From Phycisphaeraceae bacterium (GTDB lineage Bacteria; Planctomycetota; Phycisphaerae; Phycisphaerales; Phycisphaeraceae), in the NCBI GenBank assembly GCA_029260655.1, contig JAJDCU010000072.1, forward strand, positions 1 through 64,000: a stretch of 64,000 nt of DNA, given 5' to 3'. Shown one piece after another: positions 8,195-17,083 of the stretch. The notes beneath the pieces are model-generated. The model was not told the DNA's origin and made no database searches. It saw only the letters and a list, made by a program, of their open reading frames with translations. The translations under genes and the position numbers were made by a program. The first letter of the stretch is position 1; each line of letters begins with the position of its first letter.

Positions 8195-9571
8195 TTAGAA
8201 GTTGGCTTCGACCCTTAACGTGGCGACGAGCGCATCGTCGAGTCCCGTGCCCCCGGGGTTGCTGATGTATTGCAGGTCGGGCTTGACGCTGATCCAAGGC
8301 ATGATCTGTGCCTTGTAAAATAGCTCGAATGCGGTTTCGTGATCGTCCGTTAAGCCTGCGCCGGGTTCATCGCTGAACCGTACAAAGCTCACGCCTGCGC
8401 CCAGTACGTCGTCGTCGCGGCTGGGTATCGGCCCCATCCAAGCGAATCCTCCCCCGGCGTGATGCTCGATCATGCTGACGTCGGCGTCGGCGTACCCGTA
8501 TTGCAGGAACATCCCCAGCCCCTGCCCGTCGTCGGGGTCGCTGGGATTCTCAAGCCACAGCGTCTGATCAAAGACGAGGTAGAACCCGCCGGTCTCTTCG
8601 TCGGTCGCGCCGTCGAAACGGACGAATGTCCCGGTGTGCCACCACCCGCCGCCGCCGAAGCGTCCGGGCAGGCCTTCACCGTCAGATCCCCATGTGACCC
8701 CGGCCTCACCAATTACAAACAGGTCCGCGGGGTTCTCAAAGAACGTCTTTGGACCACGTGACCCGGTCGGGACGCCCTCCTGCAATGACCCGTCATAAAG
8801 CCCGGCCCCGGCGTAGAAACCATCGGTCGGGTAGACAAAGACATTGGCGCTCATCGCCGGGCTCGGCTCGCTGGGCAGAACAAAAACGGTCGGGCTGAGC
8901 CCCATCGACGAGTTGATGAACTCGCCGCCGTTGTCCACGAAGGCAAACTCCGCGTTCGCCTCAACCTTTCCGACCTTCACTCGGACCGTGCCGTCGATTG
9001 TGACTTGCTCAAACCACAACTCGGCAACCTGGGTCCGACCTTCCGCGTCGATGTTTGAGAACGCCTGCGCGTCGCCGACATCATCGGCCGAGGCGTCCGG
9101 GCCATTGTGGTTCTGGAAGTTCAGGAAGAACGTCCCGCCTTCCCAGCCCATGAGCCTTTCTGCGTCGAGGGTGAGGTTGCCGTTGAACAGATGGCGAAAC
9201 GTATCGCCCTCGGTGTTCATGCCGCCGCGGAGGTTCTTTGACCAGTCGGTCGTGATCGACGCCTCGAAAATCACGCCCATGTCGTCCAGCCTCGGCCTGT
9301 GACCGAACCAGTCGCCGGTCGCGTGTTGCCACGGGTCTGCTGGCAGTCCGGTATCGATGTTGTCGGGGTTGGATAGCGCGGGGTGCTGAGCCTGTGAAAC
9401 GTCAGGTCGGCGAGGGTGCACTTCGTGACGATCCTCCACCGCAGCCATGGCGTCCGTGGTGATGTCCTCATTGGCCAAGGCGCTCTGGCCCGTGGCGCAT
9501 ACACCAATCGCAACGACACCGATCAATGTGCTGAAAGCACACTTTAAGACCGCAACTCGTTCGGCTTTCAT
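8195..9571 (-). CDS. OprB-family carbohydrate-selective porin
   Basis: This 458-residue outer-membrane protein has an N-terminal Sec signal peptide (about residues 1-33, ending near SALA). The mature part begins with the conserved DWFGHRPRLDDMGVIFEASITTDW region of OprB porins. It continues with alternating amphipathic strands, including FFLNFQNHNG, VKVGKVEANAEFAFVDN and YAGAGLYDG. It ends in VEANF with a terminal Phe, typical of barrels assembled by BamA. It would let sugars diffuse across the outer membrane. CAGGGAGC lies before the ATG. It is the upstream gene of a porin-chemoreceptor pair. The sugar specificity cannot be read from the sequence. Confidence 0.9.
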   Translation of the reverse strand: MKAERVAVLKCAFSTLIGVVAIGVCATGQSALANEDITTDAMAAVEDRHEVHPRRPDVSQAQHPALSNPDNIDTGLPADPWQHATGDWFGHRPRLDDMGVIFEASITTDWSKNLRGGMNTEGDTFRHLFNGNLTLDAERLMGWEGGTFFLNFQNHNGPDASADDVGDAQAFSNIDAEGRTQVAELWFEQVTIDGTVRVKVGKVEANAEFAFVDNGGEFINSSMGLSPTVFVLPSEPSPAMSANVFVYPTDGFYAGAGLYDGSLQEGVPTGSRGPKTFFENPADLFVIGEAGVTWGSDGEGLPGRFGGGGWWHTGTFVRFDGATDEETGGFYLVFDQTLWLENPSDPDDGQGLGMFLQYGYADADVSMIEHHAGGGFAWMGPIPSRDDDVLGAGVSFVRFSDEPGAGLTDDHETAFELFYKAQIMPWISVKPDLQYISNPGGTGLDDALVATLRVEANF

Positions 9572-9822
9572 CGCTTGCTCCCTGGTATACGTCTCAATGG
9601 GCTATCTGGCCCTGGCCGTTCCCCGGGATTCTGTATCCCTATCGACGATGTATGAAGACAAATTAATCTCATTATTGAGACTATGCCTTGTTATCTGCGT
9701 CCGGTCGCGGGTCCGTGTTAGATGGGCTGGCCTCCATGGTGTGTGAGCGCGACGGGTCATGCATTTGTTTGCTAACGCGGCAGCTCGCTGCTTGTCCGTG
9801 CGCCATTTCCCGTCGACCCGGC

Positions 9823-9836
9823 TATACTCTCCCCCC
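9823..9836 (+). promoter_or_regulatory. Extended -10 promoter of prfB, possibly leaderless
   Basis: TATACT at 9823-9828 ends only eight bases before the prfB ATG at 9837. No Shine-Dalgarno sequence is present; the gap is a run of C. If this is the -10 box, transcription would start at or next to the ATG and the mRNA would be leaderless. No good -35 box is visible at normal spacing. Confidence 0.45.
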
Positions 9837-10962
9837 ATGGCCGAGCAAACACACACGATAGAAAGCGTTCCTTCCCTGCTGAAGGAACTCGAGGCGCGGG
9901 TGGAAAGCATCCGCGACTCTCTTTAACTACGACCAGAAGAAGGCCCGCCTGGGCGAACTGGAAGCCCTGATGGGTGAGCCGGGGTTCTGGGATAATCAGG
10001 ACAAAGCCAACGAGATCGTCGTCGAGCTCAAGGGGGCCAAGGCTATCGTTGACCCTGTTGCCGCCGCGACCGAGCGCGTTGAGGAAGCGGCGCTGCTCTG
10101 GGAGATGGCGCAGGAAGCCGACGACGCCGACACCCGGTCGGAGGTTCTCGGCCAGGCCAAGTCCCTCGAAGCCGAGATGGATCGGCTCGAAACCCTGTCG
10201 CTGCTCTCGGGCAAGTACGACCCACGCAACTGCTTCCTCACCATCTACTCCCGCGAGGGCGGCACCGAGGCCCAGGACTGGACCGAGATGCTCCTGCGGA
10301 TGTTCCTGTACTACTGCGAGAACGCCGGCTGGGACGTTTCCGAGGTCAACAAGACCTTCGGCGAAGAGGCGGGCCTAAAAGACGTCACCCTCTACATCAA
10401 GGGCCCGATGGCCTACGGCTACCTCTCCTGCGAACGCGGTACACACCGCCTCGCACGAGTCTCGCCGTTCAATGCACAGGGTAAACGTCAGACAAGCTTC
10501 GCCGCCGTCGACGTCATCCCGGAGTTCCCCGACACCGGCGGCGTCGAGATCGACGACAACGACCTGGACATCATGGCCTTCGCACGCTCGAGTGGCCCCG
10601 GCGGACAGAACGTCAACAAGATCGCCTCCGCCGTCCGCCTCACACACAAGCCCACCGGCATCCAGATCGTCAGCTCCACCCACAAGTCCCAGGAACAGAA
10701 CCGCAAGCAGGCCATGGGTATTCTTAAGGGCCGGCTGGAACTGCTTGCCGAAGAAAAGCGCGCCGCCGAACTCAACGACGCCACCGGCGGCAAACTCGAC
10801 ATGGGCTGGGGCACACAGATCCGCTCATACGTCTTCTACGACAACCGCGTCAAAGACCACCGCACCAACTACGAACAACCGAATCCTCAGAAGGTGATGG
10901 ACGGTGATTTGCAGGGGTTTATTGATGCGGAGTTGAGAAGACGCCGACGGGCGAAGGGATAG
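9837..10962 (+). CDS. prfB: Peptide chain release factor 2, programmed +1 frameshift
   Basis: RF2 ends translation at UGA and UAA. The gene is read in two frames. 29 codons run from ATG 9837 to CTT at 9921-9923, followed in frame by TAA (9924-9926). Skipping T9924 continues as Asn-Tyr-Asp-Gln and gives a 374-residue product of normal RF2 length. The anticodon-like tripeptide SPF is at about 209-211 and GGQ at about 255-257. The slippery CTT is conserved, but the stop is TAA rather than the usual TGA. The AGGGGG-type stimulator normally found a few bases upstream is missing. RF2 also reads UAA, but so does RF1, so autoregulation may be weaker. Family and frameshift are clear. Confidence 0.95.
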
Positions 10963-11172
10963 CTTTTTGTACTGACTCATGCTTTGGGGGCACTCTTTAC
11001 GACTTGGTAGACCGGCATCCACGCCCTAGGTCGCGGAGCCCTTCGCAGAGGATGACCTCTGCATCAGCTGATTCGGCTTCACCTTATCTATCAACAGCCC
11101 GGTGCGGGGGGAATGGGGTAATATGATGTTCGTCGTTACCCATGAAACACAAAGTAGAGAAGGGAGCCCGGA
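10963..11172. other. Intergenic region before the LTDQ-repeat gene
   Basis: These 210 bases follow prfB. GAAGGGAGC at about 11158 is a fair ribosome site for the next gene. I see no terminator after prfB and no clear promoter. Short imperfect dyads (for example AGAGGATGACCTCT near 11047) are present. Confidence 0.4.
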
Positions 11173-13128
11173 ATGTTCGTGTACGGTGCAGCAGCTTCAA
11201 TCAGGAAGTGCCACATCAAAGGAGCCAACGTTGTTGCGGCGATTTTGTACGTTGGGCTGTTCGTTCAATCCGGTTGTGTATCAGTCGGGAACAACTCCGG
11301 TCAGAATATATATGAACAAGCCGCAAACACTGATATGGATTGGCTTGTCCGTTTGGCCACGGTTGAGGTACTCACCGATCAGAAGGCCCTGGCGAATATT
11401 GCGTACAAGGATAAGAATTCCGATGTCCGCCTAGCCGCGGCGGAGAGATTAACCGACCAGAAAGTGTTGGCGAAGATCGCAGTCAATACAACGGATACGT
11501 TTGTCCGTCTGGTTGCGATTGAGAAGCTCACCGACCAGAGGGCTTTGGCGAAGATCGCGTACCACGAGAAGAATGGTGAGGTCCTCCGTGCTGCGGTTGA
11601 AAGGCTTACCGACCAAGCGTTGTTGACCAAGCTCGTTGTAGGAAATACCGGTGCCCGCGATCTCGCGGTGAAGAAACTTACCGATCAGGCGCTATTGAAG
11701 AAGTTTGCAACTGACTTCACCGATTCCCGTTTTCAGATTGTCGTGTTGGAGGCACTCACCGACCAGGCGGTATTAACGAATCTAGTCTCCAATAGTGTCT
11801 ATTGGAAAATCCGTGTTGCGGCGGTGCGTAATATCACCGACCAGGCATTATTGGCAAATCTAGCTGCCGAGGATAAGGATTACAATGTGCGCCGTGCCGC
11901 GGCGGAGGCTCTCACCGATCAGATGCTGCTGATCTGGCTTGTCTCCCGGGATAGCGCCGATGTAGTTAGGGTGGCCGCAGCGCATAATATCGCCGACCAA
12001 GCGGTGTTGGCTAAACTCGCAGCCAAAGATCGGAGTTTAGGCGTCCGTCTCGCCGCGTTGAAGACTCTTGCCGACCAAGTGGTTTTGAAGGATCTTGCCT
12101 ACAAGAAAGATGAGTTTTACAAAATTCGCTTAGCAGCGGTGCGTAATATCACCGACCAGGCGGTGCTGAACAATATTGCCGTCATGGATAGTGATAACCG
12201 TGTTCGCTTGGCCGCGGTGGAGGCACTCACCGACCAGGAGGCATTGATAGAATTTGCTGTTAGAGCTAAAGCTGCTGCCACGCGACTCGCAGCAGTACAA
12301 CAGATCACTGACGATCAGTTTCTGATTCGGAGGTTGTCTGTAGACCCGTCAGTCACGGTGCGGGGTGCCATTATCGACACCCTTCGTGAGACCAACTCGT
12401 TACGCACCGTAGCATTACACGCTTATCGCCAAGATGACCGGGAGCATGCTTTGAACCGACTGAAGGAAAGAAGAATTCCTTTGTCGAGCATATTGATAAA
12501 GCACGAGGTATTGTCCCAAGAAGTAGTTGCTCTGTCTGGCGAGTCAGACAAAGACAAACTATTGACCCTGTCATTAGAAGGTAAGTTCGACACGATACGC
12601 TCCGCTGCTGCCCGGCGCATTGAAGATCCGGCCGTACTGGAACAGGCCGCCATGCATGCAACCGACCGCGAGGTATTGAAGATCCTGCTTGCAAAGATAG
12701 AGGACAGCGGCAGGCTAGGACGGATTGCAGAAGCCGCGACTGATCGGGCCATGCGGATAGCTTCTGCGAAAAAAGCTAAAACGAAAACATGGGATGAAAT
12801 ATTTACAAAGGCGACTGGTAGTTACGGCGCAACCCAGAAACTCGGTGATGCACTAGCTGCTGTGTCTCTATATCCTGGTGTGGAGCAGGACGCCCGCATT
12901 GCCGTGCAATTAGCATGCTTAAACCTGATCCGACGGGGTGATGAATCTCGCATCCCCGAACTGGTGGAATTGCTTGGTGGGTACGGAGATAAGAGGTTGG
13001 CTGAAGATTACCTCAATTGCGGGCAACCGGACCTTAGTGTTGCGGGTCGTCGGTGGGCGACTGCACGCGGCTATATTACCCGCTCTGGCGTAGGTTCTAG
13101 CCGGGCTGTTTGGGGGGGTACGAGATGA
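11173..13128 (+). CDS. LTDQ tandem-repeat protein (HEAT/LRV-like), probably exported
   Basis: This 651-residue protein has an N-terminal hydrophobic segment (about 18-34) ending in QSGC at Cys35, an imperfect lipobox. Residues about 50-400 are at least 13 tandem units of about 26 residues. The unit is roughly VRLAAVExLTDQxxLxxLAxxDxxx, with Asp-Gln nearly invariant. This is the alpha-solenoid pattern of HEAT or leucine-rich-variant repeats. The C-terminal 250 residues are helical and less regular. Units differ enough to be old duplications. GC content is lower than in the flagellar genes and codon use is looser. It has no obvious operon partner. Function unknown; a protein-binding scaffold is likely from the fold. 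Confidence 0.75.
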   Translation: MFVYGAAASIRKCHIKGANVVAAILYVGLFVQSGCVSVGNNSGQNIYEQAANTDMDWLVRLATVEVLTDQKALANIAYKDKNSDVRLAAAERLTDQKVLAKIAVNTTDTFVRLVAIEKLTDQRALAKIAYHEKNGEVLRAAVERLTDQALLTKLVVGNTGARDLAVKKLTDQALLKKFATDFTDSRFQIVVLEALTDQAVLTNLVSNSVYWKIRVAAVRNITDQALLANLAAEDKDYNVRRAAAEALTDQMLLIWLVSRDSADVVRVAAAHNIADQAVLAKLAAKDRSLGVRLAALKTLADQVVLKDLAYKKDEFYKIRLAAVRNITDQAVLNNIAVMDSDNRVRLAAVEALTDQEALIEFAVRAKAAATRLAAVQQITDDQFLIRRLSVDPSVTVRGAIIDTLRETNSLRTVALHAYRQDDREHALNRLKERRIPLSSILIKHEVLSQEVVALSGESDKDKLLTLSLEGKFDTIRSAAARRIEDPAVLEQAAMHATDREVLKILLAKIEDSGRLGRIAEAATDRAMRIASAKKAKTKTWDEIFTKATGSYGATQKLGDALAAVSLYPGVEQDARIAVQLACLNLIRRGDESRIPELVELLGGYGDKRLAEDYLNCGQPDLSVAGRRWATARGYITRSGVGSSRAVWGGTR

Positions 13129-13592
13129 GTATTCGTGTAAACTCAAGCAGTAGAAGCTGCATGATGAACTGCGTTGGCCGGTACCGCATCATTATGTGAA
13201 TCGGCGGGATGTGCGCCGCCGTCCGGCACGGGCCGGAGACGGTTGCGCTGATGGGGGTTGGGTGTGTGTGGGTTTTGCGTCGGCGCAGTTGAGGGGATGG
13301 TTGAACTCATCTGATCCCTCAGCCCCGGGCTTCGCCCGGGGATCGGTTGGGGATGTTGCGCGACGATGATGTGGATCCCCCGGCGGAGCCGGGGGCTGAG
13401 GGTAGATTGGCGGTGGCGGGCGGTCCGATAATACCGGGTGCCATTTCACCGGAATCACGGCCGGGTCAAATCCCCGTAACCCTATCCTTATTAACGCACT
13501 TACGCCCACTTTGACGATACGTCCAATTACCGGCCCAGCCCTTGGCATGTCCAAGCGACGGCGCGGTGGTTTTGGGTCGATTACATGGTGGG
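13129..13592. other. 464-bp gap with REP-like palindromes
   Basis: No gene is convincing here. The gap contains a G/T-rich run near 13253-13275 and the pair of inverted palindromic elements listed next. A CCGATAAT sequence at about 13425 resembles a flagellar sigma -10 but has no matching -35. The start of the MerR gene could be moved up to 13542, but that adds unrelated residues. Confidence 0.6.
13316..13402. repeat. Pair of inverted REP-like palindromic elements
   Basis: Two 29-base elements (13316-13344 and 13374-13402) are near-exact reverse complements of each other. Each begins or ends with CCCTCAGCCCC / GGGGGCTGAGGG and with GATC. Each also folds alone: CCCCGGGC-TTC-GCCCGGGG on the left and CCCCCGGC-GGA-GCCGGGGG on the right. 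The arrangement matches the paired organisation of bacterial REP/BIME elements. A related simple hairpin with the same GGA loop lies at 36821-36837. Confidence 0.8.
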
Positions 13593-13907
13593 ATGATGAC
13601 TGTCGTATCTATAGATAGCCAAGCGTTGCAGCCAGGTACCCGGCGGACGGTGGGGCGGCTGGTCGTGCCGCCCAAGCGTTACAAGGTCGGGGAGCTGGCG
13701 GCGGCGACCGGGCTGAGCCGGCAGACGCTACACAACTACACCCGGTGGGGCTTGATCGGCGAGGCGGGCTGGACCGATGGGGGGCACCGGTTGTATGCCG
13801 AGTCGGTGTTCGCCCGGCTGCAGCGGGTGATGCAGCTCAAGGCGACGATGACGATTGAGCAGATCCGCGCACAGTTTGATCGCGAATCCAAGGAGCAGGC
13901 GGCTTAA
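13593..13907 (+). CDS. MerR-family transcriptional regulator
   Basis: This small 104-residue DNA-binding protein has a MerR-type winged helix-turn-helix: KVGELAAATGLSRQTLHNYTRWGLI followed by GGHRLYAESVFARLQRVMQLK. A short C-terminal helix (TIEQIRAQFDRE) stands where longer effector domains usually sit. I used the ATG at 13593 (ATGATG), preceded by GGTGGG. The TPR gene follows two bases after the stop, so they are almost certainly one operon. Its closeness to flgN and the flagellar regulators suggests, but does not prove, a role in the same program. There is no Cys-rich metal site. Confidence 0.85.
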   Translation: MMTVVSIDSQALQPGTRRTVGRLVVPPKRYKVGELAAATGLSRQTLHNYTRWGLIGEAGWTDGGHRLYAESVFARLQRVMQLKATMTIEQIRAQFDRESKEQAA

Positions 13908-13909
13908 TC

Positions 13910-16465
13910 ATGGCTGAGCCCGACGTACAGCCCGACGCACAGCCCGCTGTGACGGTTTCACCGGCACCCTCGATTTCGCCGGCGCACGACCCGGACATGC
14001 TCTGGTCGCAGGTCTGGCAACTGCCGGTGCTGCTGCTTGGGCTTGGGCTGTTCGTGATCGGGATCTATGTTTCGCTTCCTGGAAGTGAGGTAAACGACTT
14101 CGCCGGCCGGCTTGGCGACGCGGAACTGAACATCGAGGCGGACGTGCTGGATGACGCCGAGGCGGTGCTCGTTGAGGTCAAGGAACGGATCCATGAGGCG
14201 GAGGTTGAAGACCTTGACTACTTCTGGCAGCTCTGGGCCGACCTGAACTTCCTGAAACTCTATAAGGCCGGCCTGGTCAGGCAGGACGGGGTGAGCGACG
14301 TCAAGCCGATCTATCAACGGATCGTCGAGTACTACGGTAAAGCACAGGCCAACGGTCGTCCGCTGCCCGGGCCCTCGATGCGCCGGTACGTGCGGTCGCT
14401 GGTGGCGCTTGGCCAGGACAGCCAGGCGTTTGCGCTGCTGGACAAGATGACCGGGGAGCAGGCGGCGAAGCGATACCTGATCGTTCGTGACATGATCGTC
14501 CGCCGTCACGGCGACAGCCCGCGGGTGGACCTGGATGCGTTGATGCCCTTGCTGGAGCGTTTCCGTGCGGATATCCAGGCGATCTCTGACACGGGATTGG
14601 CGCGTCAGCAGGAGGTGTGGGCCGACGGCTTCCAGGCATCACTGCAACTGCAATCCGACGATCCCCAGGGCGCGATCAACTACCTGCTGCGGCGGATCCA
14701 GCGTCTGGCCGCCAGGCAGGGCGACGACGACCTGGCGCCGCTGATCGTCCTGCTAGCCAAGGCTTATCAGCAGGTCGGCGACTTCCAGAACGCCGAGCAG
14801 CGTTTCCGTCACGCCCAGCAGAAGATCACGCAGACGGACACCCTCAACGCGGACATCCTTGTCGGGCTGGGCGAGTTGGCGTTGACGCAGGCGACCGGCC
14901 AGCAGGTCGAGCAGGCGCTGGAGTATTTTTCCGAAGCCGAGGAGAACTATCCGTCATCGGTGATGGCGCACATCGACGCGTTGGTGGGCCGGGCGGACTG
15001 CGAGGCGCGCCTGGGGATGCACGCCGACGCGCGCGAGCACTTCGAGTTAGCGACGTTTGCGATCCTCGAGCGTACCCGCAGTTGGGACCCCCTTCGTGTT
15101 TCGACGGGGACGGCGATCCGGACCCAGTTCGAGCGTTCGGTCGATCAGGACGCGTACGACCGGGCCAAGGACTACCTGAATGTGCTGGCCCTGCTCGAGG
15201 GCGACGATCCCTCGCCACGTCTGTTGCTGAACCTGGCCAATACCTGTGAGCGGATCGCCGAACAGCGTCTGGAGGAGGCCCAGCGCAGCGCCGAGCGTAT
15301 GCCCGGCCAGCCGCCGCTTTCCGAAGACGCACGCAGGCTCGCCAACCAGCAGTCCGCCCAGTTCTACGCCAAGGCCGCCGGCTACTACGACCAGCACGCC
15401 ATGGCCGTCACCACCGCGGACAACGACCTGCACGGCAAGAGCCTGTGGAGCACCGCCGTGTGCTACGACAAGGCCCAGATGTGGTCCGAGGCGATCCGGG
15501 TCTACGAGCAATTCATCCAGACCCGAGACGGGGACCCCAAACGACTCCGCGCGATCAGCAACCTGGCGCGGGCTTACATGGCTGACCGCCAGTACAAGCC
15601 CGCGCTGGCTCAGTTCCAGAAGCTGGTCGAGCATTTCCCCCGCAGCCCCGAGACGTACAGCAGCCTGGTTCCGATGGCCAAGTGCCAGGACGCCCTGGGC
15701 CAGACCGATCAGGCGATCCAGACCCTTTCGCTGGTGGTCGATGACCACGAGGCGATCACTCCTGACAGCGGCGAATACCGCCAGGCCCTGATCGAGCTGG
15801 GTCGGCTGCACCACCTGCAGGGGGAAAAGGATTCGACGCATTACGCCCGGGCCATCGAGCTGTTGACCGAGGCGGAGCAGCGTTACGGCCAGTCGGACCA
15901 GGGCCCGGCCCTGCGGTTCCTCCTCGCCGATGCATACCGCCGATCTGTCCCGGAGCTGGACGAACAGGTCGCCTCTACCCAGTCCCACGCCGCGCGGGTC
16001 GGTCTCGATGAAGAGCGCAACGACCGCCTCCAGGAGGCCCAGATCCTCTACAATCAGGCGATCAGCGGCCTGGAGGCCAAGCGGTCTGCCCAGACCAAGC
16101 TCGACCAGGTAGAGCAGCTCTACCTGCGTAACGCCTACTTCTACCAGGCCGACTGCGCCTATGACCGCGAGGTCTTCGAGCAGGCCATCCAGCTCTATAA
16201 CACCGCCGCCAACAACTACTCCGACGACCCCGCTTCGCTGGTCGCCCTGATCCAGATCGTGAACGCCTACTGCGAATTGGGCAGGTTCCAGGACGCCAAG
16301 ATCGCCAACGACATGGCCCGGATGCAGCTCGAGCGTATCCCCGACGAGGCGTTTGAGGACCAGAACCTGCCGATGAAGCGCGAGCACTGGGAGGATTGGC
16401 TCCGCTGGACCAGCGAGCGGAATCTGTTTAACCGCCAGGCCAGCGCGGGGGGCGTGGGTGGGTAG
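13910..16465 (+). CDS. Large membrane-anchored TPR protein
   Basis: This 851-residue protein has a Pro-rich cytoplasmic N-terminus, one membrane segment at about 35-55 (LPVLLLGLGLFVIGIYV), and a long extracytoplasmic part made of tetratricopeptide repeats. Clear units include about 295-330 (AYQQVGDFQNAEQRFRHAQQKI), 560-600 (AYMADRQYKPALAQFQKLVEHFP) and 755-790 (YDREVFEQAIQLYNTAANNY). Gln-rich helices are common. It begins two bases after the MerR gene. The layout resembles periplasmic TPR organisers, but no enzymatic domain is visible. It lies directly upstream of the flagellar locus (141-base gap), so a link to motility or envelope assembly is possible but unproven. Confidence 0.8.
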   Translation: MAEPDVQPDAQPAVTVSPAPSISPAHDPDMLWSQVWQLPVLLLGLGLFVIGIYVSLPGSEVNDFAGRLGDAELNIEADVLDDAEAVLVEVKERIHEAEVEDLDYFWQLWADLNFLKLYKAGLVRQDGVSDVKPIYQRIVEYYGKAQANGRPLPGPSMRRYVRSLVALGQDSQAFALLDKMTGEQAAKRYLIVRDMIVRRHGDSPRVDLDALMPLLERFRADIQAISDTGLARQQEVWADGFQASLQLQSDDPQGAINYLLRRIQRLAARQGDDDLAPLIVLLAKAYQQVGDFQNAEQRFRHAQQKITQTDTLNADILVGLGELALTQATGQQVEQALEYFSEAEENYPSSVMAHIDALVGRADCEARLGMHADAREHFELATFAILERTRSWDPLRVSTGTAIRTQFERSVDQDAYDRAKDYLNVLALLEGDDPSPRLLLNLANTCERIAEQRLEEAQRSAERMPGQPPLSEDARRLANQQSAQFYAKAAGYYDQHAMAVTTADNDLHGKSLWSTAVCYDKAQMWSEAIRVYEQFIQTRDGDPKRLRAISNLARAYMADRQYKPALAQFQKLVEHFPRSPETYSSLVPMAKCQDALGQTDQAIQTLSLVVDDHEAITPDSGEYRQALIELGRLHHLQGEKDSTHYARAIELLTEAEQRYGQSDQGPALRFLLADAYRRSVPELDEQVASTQSHAARVGLDEERNDRLQEAQILYNQAISGLEAKRSAQTKLDQVEQLYLRNAYFYQADCAYDREVFEQAIQLYNTAANNYSDDPASLVALIQIVNAYCELGRFQDAKIANDMARMQLERIPDEAFEDQNLPMKREHWEDWLRWTSERNLFNRQASAGGVGG

Positions 16466-16516
16466 CGGACCGCGACGATCCGGTCCTGTGGCCGGGTCCG
16501 GTAAGAAATTGCGCTG

Positions 16517-16535
16517 ATCGGCAGGATTTGCCGAT
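16517..16535. repeat. Small dyad upstream of flgN
   Basis: ATCGGCA (16517-16523) and TGCCGAT (16529-16535) form a perfect 7-bp stem with a 5-base loop, in the gap between the TPR gene and flgN. It could be an operator or a weak RNA hairpin. No T-run follows. Confidence 0.4.
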
Positions 16536-16606
16536 AGCACCATAGCCAGGGCAGGACGCCCGGCCGGAAACGGCGCCGACGCCGGCAACCGAACACGAGG
16601 TCATGG

Positions 16607-17083
16607 ATGACCGTGCAAACCCAAGACAGCCCAACCCAGCAGATCCGCGAACTGCTGGGCCGACTCATCGAGCAGCGGGGTCTCTATCAGCAACTGCAAG
16701 CGCTCAGCGGCCAACAGGTCGGCTGTATCCGTGACGGGTCGGCCGAGGACCTATTGGCAGTGCTGTCACAGCGTCAGGCCGTGATCCAGGCCCTGTCCCG
16801 GTCCAACGCCGAGGTTGCGCCCTACCGTGAACGCTGGTCACAGGTGTCCCAATCCGCGGATGCCCAACTGCGTGAGCAGATCCGACAGGTCCTCGCCGAT
16901 ATCGAGCAGATGCTCCAGGCGATCCTCGACCAGGACGAGCGAGACCGCACGGAACTGCAGGGCATGCAGCAGCAGCTTGGTATGCAACTGAACCAGGTCG
17001 GCCAGGCGGGCCGGGCGATCAAGGCCTACGGCCCACCCGGGTCCGGGCCCAGACCCGCCACATTTACTGATCGTCAAGGATGA
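16607..17083 (+). CDS. flgN: FlgN-like flagellar export chaperone
   Basis: This 158-residue protein is almost entirely alpha-helical, rich in Gln, Glu and Leu. It has the FlgN-type pattern of a long N-terminal helix (IRELLGRLIEQRGLYQQLQALS), the mid-helix LLAVLSQRQAVIQAL, and a C-terminal coiled coil of about 50 residues. FlgN holds hook-filament junction proteins before export. Sequence conservation in this family is low, so the call rests on pattern, size and position at the head of the flagellar locus. Its stop overlaps the next ATG (ATGA), so it is translationally coupled to the histidine kinase gene. Confidence 0.7.
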   Translation: MTVQTQDSPTQQIRELLGRLIEQRGLYQQLQALSGQQVGCIRDGSAEDLLAVLSQRQAVIQALSRSNAEVAPYRERWSQVSQSADAQLREQIRQVLADIEQMLQAILDQDERDRTELQGMQQQLGMQLNQVGQAGRAIKAYGPPGSGPRPATFTDRQG

